DNA of 64,000 nt. Source: an uncultured Anaerolineae bacterium. GTDB lineage: Bacteria > Chloroflexota > Anaerolineae > Aggregatilineales > Phototrophicaceae. The position numbers and the translations under genes are program-made. Positions 35,993-43,943 of the stretch are shown one piece after another. Position 1 is the first letter of the stretch. Each line of letters opens with the position of its first letter. The stretch covers positions 147,689 to 211,688 of the forward strand of contig CALDYP010000023.1 in assembly GCA_937944445.1 (NCBI GenBank), read 5' to 3'. A model generated the notes under the pieces. That model was not told the DNA's origin, did no database searches, and saw nothing but the letters and a program-made list of their open reading frames with translations.

Positions 35993-36610
35993 CTAAACGA
36001 CGCTAGCCGAGGCCGCCTGCTGCGCTGTTACCTCGCGCATGAAGAGTTTGACCGCGTTCACTGGCACGGCAAAGCTCACCTCTGGCCCGCGGATCAACGT
36101 GTTGATGCCGACGAGTTCCCCTGCGGCGTTGAACAGCGCGCCGCCGCTGTGACCGGGGCGCATCGGCAGATCCACCGCCAACCAGTCCTGACCCTGCATC
36201 TCAGGCAGTTGTGTGCCGCCGCCGATCAACACCCCGCCAGTCAGCCCATCGACGACGCCCCACGGATGGCCCAGCGCCATCACGTACTCGCCGGCGCGCA
36301 GCTGCGATGAATCCCCAACGGCCACGGGGGTCAAGTCAGCGCGCGCCACGTGCAAGGCGGCTAGATCGCGCTCAAGGTCATAAGCCAGCAGCCGCGCCGA
36401 CAGCCGCTGATCGTCATGGAACACGGCCTCCAACGTCCGTGCGCCGCGCTGCCCAACGGCTACATGTGCGTTCGTCACGAGCAGCCCATCCGCGCGCCAC
36501 ACGACCGCCGCGCCGAGGCTGCCCTCTTGCCCAACGAGCTGCACGACAGAACGCGCAACAACCGACGCCACACGAGCCGCCTCGTCGTTGATCTGCTTCC
36601 ACACGCTCAT
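35993..36610 (-). CDS. Trypsin-like serine protease (S1C, no PDZ)
   Basis: 205 residues from the ATG at 36610. The catalytic triad is visible: His in VTNAHVAVG, Asp in LERDLAALHV and Ser in MRPGHSGGALFN. No signal peptide, membrane helix or PDZ domain, so it is probably cytosolic or a regulatory fragment of a HtrA-like system. It starts 7 bp after the upstream PDZ protease gene, forming a two-protease operon. Confidence 0.85.
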   Translation of the reverse strand: MSVWKQINDEAARVASVVARSVVQLVGQEGSLGAAVVWRADGLLVTNAHVAVGQRGARTLEAVFHDDQRLSARLLAYDLERDLAALHVARADLTPVAVGDSSQLRAGEYVMALGHPWGVVDGLTGGVLIGGGTQLPEMQGQDWLAVDLPMRPGHSGGALFNAAGELVGINTLIRGPEVSFAVPVNAVKLFMREVTAQQAASASVV

Positions 36611-36617
36611 CGCGCTG

Positions 36618-37547
36618 CTAGCTCCGCTCACCGATGGTTACTTGCAGGCTGGCTGTCTGGCCGCCGCGCACGAGGTCGAGCGTGACGGTCTTGCCGACGC
36701 GCTCGCCGTGCAGCGTCAGCAGCAGCTCATCGACGGTCTCCGTCGTCTGGCCGTCTAGCGCGGTGATGATGTCACCGACCAGCACACCCACTGCCTCGGC
36801 GGGGCTGGCGCTTTCGACGCTCATCACGAGCAGCCCCGTCTCTTGATCTAGCTGTTGGGCGACGGCTGCGGGCAGCCGCACCGGCTGCACACCCACGCCC
36901 AAGTACCCCTGTTTGATCTTGCCATGCGTGAGCAGGGTCATCACCGTGTTGCGGATAGTCGTCACGGGCACGCTGATCGACGCGCCGCTGCGGAAGCCGC
37001 TGGTGTTCAACCCGTGAAACAACCCATCTCCGCTCAGCAGCGGGCCACCGCTGAAGCCCGGATACATCACGACATCGGTCTGAATGTAGCCATCTGCGAG
37101 CACCTGCCCCATCTGGCGGCGGTTGCGCTTCTTGGGGGCTTCCTCGGTTCGGCGTGTGCCGGCGATCAGCGCGCTGACCACGCCCAGCGTCGCTTGGACA
37201 GCCTCTGTCGGGCGGCCCAGCGCCAGCACAAGATGCCCCACTTGCAGTGTGCTGTTGTCGCCCCACTGCGCCGGGGTCATCGTGCCGCCCGGCACGCGCA
37301 GCACAGCCAGATCATTTGACGGGTCACGCCCCACGAGTTGGGCCGATGCGCGCGTGCCGTCGTGCAGCCCTACGTACAGGTTCTCCTCTTGTTCCACCCC
37401 GTGATTAGACGTCACGACGATCTCGGCTGACCACGCGATGCCAGTCGCCGCTAAGCGTCGGCGCGCCTCCACCCGCACGATCGACGGGCTGACGGCTGCC
37501 ACCGTCTCCGCCATGCTGTCGGAAAGCTGCTTGAATAGGGAACTCAT
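36618..37547 (-). CDS. HtrA-like serine protease with one PDZ domain
   Basis: About 309 residues from the ATG at 37547 with GGAG eight bases upstream. The protease domain has His in VTSNHGVEQ, Asp in SNDLAVLRV and Ser in YPGFSGGPLLS. The PDZ domain (about 205-305) opens YLGVGVQPVRLP and includes GDIITALDGQTTETVDELL. Unlike classical DegP/HtrA it has no visible signal peptide or membrane anchor. It probably degrades or chaperones misfolded proteins together with its downstream paralogue. Confidence 0.88.
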   Translation of the reverse strand: MSSLFKQLSDSMAETVAAVSPSIVRVEARRRLAATGIAWSAEIVVTSNHGVEQEENLYVGLHDGTRASAQLVGRDPSNDLAVLRVPGGTMTPAQWGDNSTLQVGHLVLALGRPTEAVQATLGVVSALIAGTRRTEEAPKKRNRRQMGQVLADGYIQTDVVMYPGFSGGPLLSGDGLFHGLNTSGFRSGASISVPVTTIRNTVMTLLTHGKIKQGYLGVGVQPVRLPAAVAQQLDQETGLLVMSVESASPAEAVGVLVGDIITALDGQTTETVDELLLTLHGERVGKTVTLDLVRGGQTASLQVTIGERS

Positions 37548-37653
37548 GACACACACTCCATCGGTTAAACGATCTGATGCCCTCAGTATCGTTCAGATTG
37601 AGCGCTCCCCACACGCCCTAGATGGCTAGCTCATCCCTATACCTTTTGGGGGG

Positions 37654-38418
37654 TTAGGGGCGTCCCGAGACATGTGCCACCAGCTTGTGCCAGTCAAGAT
37701 CACCGCTTGGGGTAACAAAACGACGACTAAATAAAATTGTCATCTCGTTGACTTTGGCCGCATACAGCGTCTGGAATGCTCGATCACGCTCATGAGCTTT
37801 TTCACCGATAGGTTCAACGATTTTCTGGTAAAAATCGTCGTCACCTGTGAGAAAATACCAAAAGTCTTGACCAGCATAGCGGTAATATGTGTCATCAACG
37901 TTGTCTGACGTCGCAGCGCTCTTAAGCGGGTTTGCATCACGCCCGTAAATGCAGCCATTCACGGCCACAATCGGCAGCTGTATCCCACGCTCTATCAGAT
38001 CATATCGCGCTGTCCGAAAATTTCGACGCATCGCGTTAATTTGATCGGAATTTCCCCAGTAAATACCTGACTTGATGCCAACGATAAAATAATTACCGAG
38101 TCGTTCGAACTCGAGATCAACACTAGGATACGACGATTTTTTGCCACCATACATCTCCTGTGCAACGAACACGGCAAACCCTTCCATCAGAGAGCCAAAG
38201 ATCGTCTCTTCTTGCGATGACAAAAACGCATCGACTGCGCTTTTGACCAAATCACCTGCAATCTGAAGATTCTTTGCACGGAAAAGGTAAGGGTTCTTGC
38301 GGCTCACAAGCATCTCGATCGACAGATCTTGAAGCTTCTTCAAGCGGCGCGCATAAAACGACGACACCACATGATCGCTCAAATATGCCTGAAAGCTGGC
38401 TCGCAGCGGCTCACTCAT
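37654..38418 (-). CDS. Type II restriction endonuclease (PmeII-like)
   Basis: 254 residues. The core looks like a PD-(D/E)XK nuclease: D101 and E103 in SVDLEFERLGNYFIVGIKSG, with K116, followed by WGNSDQINAMRRNF, VAVNGCIYGRD and the QDFWYFLTGDDDFY segment. The pattern resembles the PmeII restriction-enzyme group from memory, with moderate certainty. Its ATG overlaps the methyltransferase stop by 4 bp, the usual coupling of a restriction-modification pair. The region is visibly AT-richer than its neighbours, consistent with acquisition. Recognition site unknown. Confidence 0.75.
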   Translation of the reverse strand: MSEPLRASFQAYLSDHVVSSFYARRLKKLQDLSIEMLVSRKNPYLFRAKNLQIAGDLVKSAVDAFLSSQEETIFGSLMEGFAVFVAQEMYGGKKSSYPSVDLEFERLGNYFIVGIKSGIYWGNSDQINAMRRNFRTARYDLIERGIQLPIVAVNGCIYGRDANPLKSAATSDNVDDTYYRYAGQDFWYFLTGDDDFYQKIVEPIGEKAHERDRAFQTLYAAKVNEMTILFSRRFVTPSGDLDWHKLVAHVSGRP

Positions 38419-39284
38419 TCGAAAAGCCCACGCTGCTGCGGGATGACAGCTGCGTTGGCCACGTTGCGCTCCGCCAGCGCATGGTATTCTGGTTTCAGTT
38501 CAATGCCAATGTATCTGCGCCCCAGTTGCTTAGCGGCAACCGCTGTCGTCCCTGAGCCGACAAAAGGGTCTAACACCAAATCATTGGGCTTGGTGAACAA
38601 TCTAACGAACCACATAGGCAGCTCTACTGGAAACGCCGCGCTGTGACCTGTGTTGCTGCACTCTGTCGCTAGGTGCAACACGTTGTCGGGATAAGCCATC
38701 TCGCGCCCCACCCAGCTAGAAACTTTCTTGCCAAATCCGCTGCCTACTTTGGAGTTGTCGCGTCGCCTGTCTGTTTCGCTTAAGTTTCGTAGTCGGCTCT
38801 TCGCCCAGTCACCTGTGGGAACCATGACCGCTTCTTGATACATGTGGAACTTTTTTTCACGGTTGAACTGGAGGCATCGCTCCCACGCATCACGAAAGCG
38901 GTTCGGCCACTTGCCCGGGGCGCTGTTGCGCTTATGCCAGATGTATTCTTCTGTCCAGAGCCAACCCTGCTGACGCATCGCCATGATGAGTTCAAGCACG
39001 TAGGTATGTCGTTCACCATCAACCACTTTCTCTTTGATGTTGAGGATAAACGTTCCTGTTGGCTTTAGAACTCGCTGGATTTGTTCTGACACAGGCAAAA
39101 ACCACTCAACGTAGCGATCTGGATGAATTCCGCCATACGTTGCCTTGCGGCTGTCCGCGTATGGCGGTGACGTTACCACCAGATCAACGCTGTTTGAGGG
39201 CATCTTAAACAGAAGCTCTAGACAGTCGCCCAGCAGAATACGATTTTCCCAGTCAGCAGTTGTTTCCATCGTCATGTCTACCAT
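38415..39284 (-). CDS. DNA methyltransferase of a type II restriction-modification system
   Basis: About 289 residues. Catalytic motif IV is TSPPYADSRK; the SPPY form is typical of N4-cytosine (beta class) enzymes. SAM motif I is DPFVGSGTTAVAAKQLGRRY near the C-terminus, giving the beta-class order IV then I. It protects host DNA from the coupled nuclease. The start is uncertain among ATGs at 39284, 39275 and 39269. A promoter ends only 3 bp before the first, so the mRNA may be leaderless or nearly so. Confidence 0.88.
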   Translation of the reverse strand: MVDMTMETTADWENRILLGDCLELLFKMPSNSVDLVVTSPPYADSRKATYGGIHPDRYVEWFLPVSEQIQRVLKPTGTFILNIKEKVVDGERHTYVLELIMAMRQQGWLWTEEYIWHKRNSAPGKWPNRFRDAWERCLQFNREKKFHMYQEAVMVPTGDWAKSRLRNLSETDRRRDNSKVGSGFGKKVSSWVGREMAYPDNVLHLATECSNTGHSAAFPVELPMWFVRLFTKPNDLVLDPFVGSGTTAVAAKQLGRRYIGIELKPEYHALAERNVANAAVIPQQRGLFE

Positions 39285-39287
39285 GCG

Positions 39288-39317
39288 CTTATAATAACCG
39301 CATGTTATCAGGTTCAA
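39288..39317 (-). promoter_or_regulatory. Candidate promoter of the restriction-modification operon
   Basis: On the minus strand TTGAAC (39312-39317), 18-base spacer, TATAAG (39288-39293). The -10 box ends three bases before the first methyltransferase ATG. Transcription would therefore start at or inside the cluster of three in-frame ATGs, with no room for a Shine-Dalgarno. Confidence 0.55.
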
Positions 39318-39324
39318 GTCAAGA

Positions 39325-40335
39325 TCACCACAGGAAGCGACGTCTTTTCGGCTCTGGTTCAGCGGGCGCGCCGTGGGTGAGGGTCGTCAGCCCACCAAAA
39401 CACAGGCTGAACATCGGGCGCAAATCGTCCAGCACGATGTCTGTTGCGCGCAGCGGAGCACGCCGCGCCGCAATCTCCAAAAATGCGCCATGCTGAACAA
39501 ACTCGGCAGTGATGAACGCTTGCTCTAGCGGCCCTTCCCAGCGCCACTTCTGCGGGTAGAAGTAGAACGACACCACATAGGCGACCGCCGTGCTGATGCC
39601 CACGCCGCGGTTTTGGTAGCCCCACAGTCCCCCGTTAGCGCGCTCAGCGGCTTCCGCGGCAAGGCACAACACCCCCGCTAGTTCCAACATTTGCTGAAAG
39701 TTGCGCTCGGATTCTTTCGCCGTCAGCACGCTCTTTACGTAGCCTTCAGGGTGGATCTCGTCAACAATGCGGCGTAGATGGTCCAGAGCAGCCGCGCGGG
39801 CGGCGCTGTCATCAACCCGCAGCGCCCAGATCAAATCGGCTAGTTGCAGCCATGCTTGATCGATCAGATATTCACCAGCCGCTTGATGCAGCGCGGTCAG
39901 CCGCTCATGAGCCGCTTGATACCACGCGGCAGCTTGGTGAGCGAAGTGCGGTTCTGCGTGCAGCAAATCGGCAATCTGGACTGCGCTCGTCCATTGACGA
40001 AGGCCCTCTGCGGCGGTCTCAGTGGATGTTAAGCCGTAGCCGCTCTCGAACAGCGCAGCCGTCGCAGCAGCCCCCGCATTGGCGTCGTCCAAAAACCGCC
40101 AGCGATACGCCTGTATCAGCATCTCCTCATGGGGCGTGGTCGGGCGGCGCAGCACTGGCTCAGTCGCCGTTTTGTCCTGCCGAGTGGGCGCGGGCTTCTG
40201 GCGGATGACATCGCCGGGCTGCGCGTTGAGAAAAGCCAATGCGCTGGCCACTGGCTCACGCTCCATCGCTTTGCTCGCCGCCGCGATCAGCCCATCGTCA
40301 AAATAGAGGTTCAGGGCAGGGAAAGACATTTGCAC
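39325..40335 (-). CDS. Uncharacterised protein, weakly alginate-lyase-like helical C-terminus
   Basis: 336 residues, no signal peptide. The N-terminal 80 residues are low-complexity with a basic linker. The rest is all-helical. The segments DEIHPEGYVKSVLTAKESER and LAAEAAERANGGLWGYQNRG, followed by GISTAVAYVVSFYFYPQKW, recall the C-terminal part of alginate-lyase-type alpha/alpha-barrel domains. Catalytic residues are not convincing and there is no export signal, so enzyme activity should not be assumed. It lies between the R-M pair and a MITE. Confidence 0.5.
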   Translation of the reverse strand: MQMSFPALNLYFDDGLIAAASKAMEREPVASALAFLNAQPGDVIRQKPAPTRQDKTATEPVLRRPTTPHEEMLIQAYRWRFLDDANAGAAATAALFESGYGLTSTETAAEGLRQWTSAVQIADLLHAEPHFAHQAAAWYQAAHERLTALHQAAGEYLIDQAWLQLADLIWALRVDDSAARAAALDHLRRIVDEIHPEGYVKSVLTAKESERNFQQMLELAGVLCLAAEAAERANGGLWGYQNRGVGISTAVAYVVSFYFYPQKWRWEGPLEQAFITAEFVQHGAFLEIAARRAPLRATDIVLDDLRPMFSLCFGGLTTLTHGAPAEPEPKRRRFLW

Positions 40336-40420
40336 GATCTCTTGAGTAATCCATTAGACATCGGGCAGTATAGCGGCTTTTGCTGTGTGCGGGATGAAAG
40401 ACTCCCTCGGAGCGATTCTA

Positions 40421-40530
40421 GGGAGTGTCTAAATTCGAACAGAGGCCTCATCCAGCTGACTTCAGTGGGCGCGCCCTAGCCGAGCGCATCAGCGCTCGGC
40501 GCAACTGTTTGTTTATCTTTAGACACTCCC
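40421..40530. mobile_element. MITE-like element, copy 2, with 8-bp target-site duplication
   Basis: A 110-bp element beginning GGGAGTGTCTAAA and ending TTTAGACACTCCC, flanked by the perfect direct repeat CGATTCTA (40413-40420 and 40531-40538). It is the inverted-orientation relative of the element at 11079-11204 and contains the same CTAGCCGAGCGC / GCGCTCGGCGC hairpin. No transposase is encoded. Terminal sequence and 8-bp duplication are compatible with mobilisation by an IS256/Mutator-like transposase elsewhere (inference). It occupies the 278-bp gap between two divergent genes. Confidence 0.85.
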
Positions 40531-40613
40531 CGATTCTAACCTCCATGTGCGTAAAATTTGAAATTCGCTACACTTGAAAGCTATGAGTTCACAATCATGC
40601 AAAGCATTCGCTC

Positions 40614-41222
40614 ATGACTGCTGAGGGGAAGCCGACACCACAGGACGCACTGCACGCGCTGCAACAGAAATTAGCTCAAGTGTCCGAAGAATACGCCAAC
40701 GGACTGCTGAACTCGGCACAATACAACGCGATCTACCGTTACTACAGCGAAAAGCGTGCTCTGCTGGAACACATCCTCACCACCAACCCAGACAGCCCCA
40801 CATGGCAAACCGTCACAGCACAAGACGATACCCCCTTCTTGCGCAAACAATTCGCATCAAAATTACTGTATTTTGCTGTCTTTCGACGTGGCAGCAAAGT
40901 TCCCCTGCTCACCGATGGGAAAATCCCACGCAAGGTTGCAGAAGGGCTTTACAAAACGCTGCAAAACCTGTGGAACGAAGGGCGATGGCAGCGTGGAATT
41001 GCGCAGAAGTCGTTAGGGGACAGCGTTTGGTTGGTGCTCTGCTTTGGTGAGCAGGCCATGACTGTGACAGTATTCTACCTGCCCCCCTCTCAACAACAGT
41101 ATCAGCGCGTGCGGGCTGCTCACAACGATTTCGAGAAAGCCAACGGGCGTTTGCTGGCCCGCAACATCCCGCCGGAGCGTCTTGTCTTTCCACAGCGCGC
41201 GCTGTTCAATGAAGACCAATAA
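40614..41222 (+). CDS. Hypothetical protein
   Basis: 202 residues, soluble, no family recognised. Residues 1-65 are helical and coiled-coil-like (DALHALQQKLAQVSEEYANG, then SAQYNAIYRYYSEKRALLEH). The second half alternates beta strands with a helix (LLYFAVFRRGSKVPLLTDGK and SVWLVLCFGEQAMTVTVFYL), giving an overall alpha-plus-beta sensor-like layout. The DNA is AT-richer than most of the window. It precedes another uncharacterised gene by 66 bp. No clear Shine-Dalgarno. Confidence 0.6.
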   Translation: MTAEGKPTPQDALHALQQKLAQVSEEYANGLLNSAQYNAIYRYYSEKRALLEHILTTNPDSPTWQTVTAQDDTPFLRKQFASKLLYFAVFRRGSKVPLLTDGKIPRKVAEGLYKTLQNLWNEGRWQRGIAQKSLGDSVWLVLCFGEQAMTVTVFYLPPSQQQYQRVRAAHNDFEKANGRLLARNIPPERLVFPQRALFNEDQ

Positions 41223-41288
41223 TAAAAGCACAGCATACAATCTGCCGATATAATTAGGCGTAGGCAGGGTGAGGGGTCAAAGGCGAAT

Positions 41289-41705
41289 ATGATTCGTGAG
41301 GAAGACATCTTTATTGAAGGTGAGCGGCGGTTAGGGCGTTACTCAGTGGTGCTTTTGCAGCCCACTGATGGAGGTGAGCGCTGGATGCCGTCTGTGATGA
41401 CGCTCAACGCCTTGATCTCGAACTTCCGTTTGATCCTTCAGCCCTACAAACGCAAGTACGCGCCAGCTGTCATACCAGCGCGTTACATCCGCGAGGTTGG
41501 CCAGAAGCAGCTCTCCGGCTACAACTGCGTCAGCCTCACGCTCGTCACTGGCGATCAGTTCTACCTCATGCTCGGCACAGGCAACCTCAACCACCTATAC
41601 GACGATTTGCGCGTGATGAAGACGCCGCCTTTGAAAATTCAAATTGAAGAACCCGTCGATCCTGAGGCGATTCGTCGGCTGATTGAATTCTTGCGCAGAG
41701 CCTGA
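41289..41705 (+). CDS. Hypothetical protein, possible PH/GRAM-like fold
   Basis: 138 residues from an ATG with AAAGG five bases upstream. It is beta-rich in the first 100 residues (RRLGRYSVVLLQPTDG, SVMTLNALISNFRLILQP and GYNCVSLTLVTGDQFYLMLG) and ends in a helix (PEAIRRLIEFLRRA). This pattern resembles a pleckstrin-homology or GRAM-type domain, but the assignment is by impression only. No signal peptide or membrane helix. It is followed by the enoyl-CoA hydratase gene after 47 bp. Confidence 0.6.
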   Translation: MIREEDIFIEGERRLGRYSVVLLQPTDGGERWMPSVMTLNALISNFRLILQPYKRKYAPAVIPARYIREVGQKQLSGYNCVSLTLVTGDQFYLMLGTGNLNHLYDDLRVMKTPPLKIQIEEPVDPEAIRRLIEFLRRA

Positions 41706-41752
41706 AGAAGCTTTAAAGTCACAGCATAGATTTACTTTGATGGAGACACCAA

Positions 41753-42526
41753 ATGACTTACGAGATGATCCTTGTTGAAACACCCGCAGAAGGGGTGGGC
41801 TTGATCCGCCTCAACCGGCCACAAGCGCTTAACGCGCTGTGCAACCAGCTCATGCGCGAGCTGCACGACGCGCTGGCCGCCTTCGACCGTGACCCGACAA
41901 TCGGCTGCATGGTCGTCACCGGCAGCGAGAAGGCCTTTGCCGCTGGGGCTGACATCAAAGAGATGGTCAACACTCCCTTTGGCGAGATGTTGATGGGCGA
42001 CAGCGTCAGCGATAACTTCGTCTTCAACTACCACAAACCGATCATCGCGGCGGTCAGCGGGTTTGCGCTGGGCGGCGGCTGTGAGCTGGCGATGGCCTGC
42101 GATATGATCGTGGCAAGCGAGACCGCCGTCTTCGGCCAACCCGAGATCAACTTGGGCATCTTGCCGGGCGGCGGGGGCACGCAGCGCCTTACGCGCGCTG
42201 TAGGCAAAGCGCTGGCGATGGAGATCATGCTAGCTGATCGCCGCCTGACGGCTGAAGAAGCGCTGCGCTATGGGCTGGTGAACCGCGTTGCAGCACCCGA
42301 AGTTTACCTAGACGAGGCGCTCAAGCTGGCCAGCAAAATTGCCAGCATGTCACAAGTAGCGGTGCGCTTGACGAAAGACGCGATCAACCGCGCCTACGAG
42401 GGCACACTGGCCGAGGGCATCGCCGCAGAGAAGCGCAACTTCTTCATCGCCTTCGCCACCGAGGACAAACAAGAAGGCATGACCGCATTCGTTGAGAAGC
42501 GCAAGCCCATCTGGAAGCACCGCTAG
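41753..42526 (+). CDS. Enoyl-CoA hydratase/isomerase family protein
   Basis: 257-residue crotonase-fold enzyme, probably hydrating trans-2-enoyl-CoA in fatty-acid oxidation. The oxyanion loop SEKAFAAGADIKEM and the second loop GFALGGGCELAMACD are present, with catalytic glutamates E111 and E131 (GQPEINLGILPGGGGTQRL). Both acids of authentic hydratases are therefore kept. The ATG follows GGAG by seven bases. Its 3' end overlaps the convergent 47-residue ORF by 4 bp. No other beta-oxidation gene is adjacent, though an acyl-CoA synthetase lies 4.5 kb away. Confidence 0.92.
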   Translation: MTYEMILVETPAEGVGLIRLNRPQALNALCNQLMRELHDALAAFDRDPTIGCMVVTGSEKAFAAGADIKEMVNTPFGEMLMGDSVSDNFVFNYHKPIIAAVSGFALGGGCELAMACDMIVASETAVFGQPEINLGILPGGGGTQRLTRAVGKALAMEIMLADRRLTAEEALRYGLVNRVAAPEVYLDEALKLASKIASMSQVAVRLTKDAINRAYEGTLAEGIAAEKRNFFIAFATEDKQEGMTAFVEKRKPIWKHR

Positions 42527-42666
42527 CTGAACCAGCGCCGCCCGCTCAGTTCATTTTGCCATTGGTCGAGCGTGGCGACAGCCGCCGGGCATTCTGGGTT
42601 GAGTTCAAAGACGCGCTGCGTGGTTGCCAGCGCGTCTTTGTTCTGATGGAGGGTTGGGCCGTTCAT
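42523..42666 (-). CDS. 47-residue TPR-fragment-like small protein
   Basis: A short ORF starting at the ATG that overlaps the stop of the upstream TPR gene (ATGA, 42663-42666) and ending TAG at 42523. The protein reads like one tetratricopeptide hairpin: NKDALATTQRVFELNPECPA, then AVATLDQWQNEL. The 4-bp overlap suggests translational coupling with the TPR protein. It could also be the separated C-terminal repeat of that protein after a frameshift, although the TPR gene already ends normally. Confidence 0.5.
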   Translation of the reverse strand: MNGPTLHQNKDALATTQRVFELNPECPAAVATLDQWQNELSGRRWFS

Positions 42667-43943
42667 AACTTGCCCTCAGTCCTTTTGCTGATGGCGTGCA
42701 GGGCCTCGGTAATCCTGCGCACTGCGCGCTGAATGCCAGCCCGCCGCGGCGTGTCCACGTACTGCGATAGGTCGAGCAGGGTCTCGCGCAGCCCTTCCAG
42801 CATCCACGCCGAATTTGATGGGACGATCGACAGCGCGACCTCGAGGTCATCAAGCGCTTGATCTTGCTTGCCGAGGGCCAGCCGCGCCACCAACAAATCG
42901 GCATAGCTCCAATAGCTGCTGTTCGCAGCGCCCGCCTCTTTAGCAGCGATCTTCTCCACCAGTTCGTAGGTAGACTGCATCCGTTCCGTTTGCCCCTTCT
43001 TCACGTACAGCAGCGCCAGATTGCTAAACCCGTAGCTGCTCTGAGGGGTCACACGGGTCGCCCGTTCGTAAGCCTCAATCGCTTTGTCGATCATACCACG
43101 CCGCCGATACAAGCCGCCCAACACCCCCCACCAGCTTTCACCGTCGTCGTCAACCAGCTTAGGTGAGAGCGCTAACGCCTTCAGCAGATACGCCTCGGCC
43201 TCCACAAATTTGATCTCCTGCTCAACACCGCCGGGCATCTTTTCAGCGATACGCCGTATCACAAAGCCCACACCAGCCAGCGCAGCTGGGTCGTCTGGAC
43301 GGGCGTTGTAAGCCGTCTGATAGTGCAGCGACGCCTTGTCGATCTCGCCTAGCTGCGTGTAAACATACCCCAACCGCTGGTGAATGAAGGGGTTGCTCGG
43401 GTCGAGCATCAGCGCCTTTTCGTAGGCGCTGACAGCCCCTTCGTAATCAGCCGCTTTGAACTGAAGTTCGCCCTGTTCAAGGATGGCAATTGCAGAAAGG
43501 GCATCATCCGTCCGCCGCTGCAAAGAATCAGTCGTCTCTTGAGCGGTCATCTCGATGCGCTGGCGAAGCTGTTCAAGCAGTGCCTCGCGCTTGTTGATCT
43601 CCTGCTCAAACTGCTGGCGAAGCTGTGCAGCCTCCTCGCGCAGTTCGCGGCTGACGCGGCGTGTGTCTTGAATTGAGCGAATGCCGAACACGCCCAACAC
43701 GATGCCGCCCACCGTCACCCCCGCCGTCAAGGCCAGCGCCACCCCTTCGAACACGTTCAGAAGTGACGCCGCGATGTTGATGTTTTGCTCTGCCAGCGCA
43801 GCGGCCATCTCTGCGCGCAGGACGGCGTTCTCCAGTTGGGCTGGCGTGATACTTGCCTCAGCAGGCGCTGGCACAGCCGCTTCCTGCCCCTCAACACTTA
43901 CATATATCATTAGCAGCAGCACTGCAATCAAGCGCTTCATCAT
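42663..43943 (-). CDS. Membrane-anchored coiled-coil/TPR protein
   Basis: 426 residues. An N-terminal signal or anchor (RLIAVLLLMIYVSVEGQ) is followed by a membrane helix at about residues 62-90 (LNVFEGVALALTAGVTVGGI). A charged coiled coil at about 95-150 (SRELREEAAQLRQQFEQEIN) comes next, then at least five TPRs from about residue 155 (AADYEGAVSAYEKALMLDPS, LGEIDKASLHYQTAYNARPD, MIDKAIEAYERATRVTPQSS). No enzyme domain. The start overlaps the stop of the SLOG gene, so the two, and the 47-residue ORF, form a coupled cassette. Confidence 0.78.
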   Translation of the reverse strand: MMKRLIAVLLLMIYVSVEGQEAAVPAPAEASITPAQLENAVLRAEMAAALAEQNINIAASLLNVFEGVALALTAGVTVGGIVLGVFGIRSIQDTRRVSRELREEAAQLRQQFEQEINKREALLEQLRQRIEMTAQETTDSLQRRTDDALSAIAILEQGELQFKAADYEGAVSAYEKALMLDPSNPFIHQRLGYVYTQLGEIDKASLHYQTAYNARPDDPAALAGVGFVIRRIAEKMPGGVEQEIKFVEAEAYLLKALALSPKLVDDDGESWWGVLGGLYRRRGMIDKAIEAYERATRVTPQSSYGFSNLALLYVKKGQTERMQSTYELVEKIAAKEAGAANSSYWSYADLLVARLALGKQDQALDDLEVALSIVPSNSAWMLEGLRETLLDLSQYVDTPRRAGIQRAVRRITEALHAISKRTEGKL

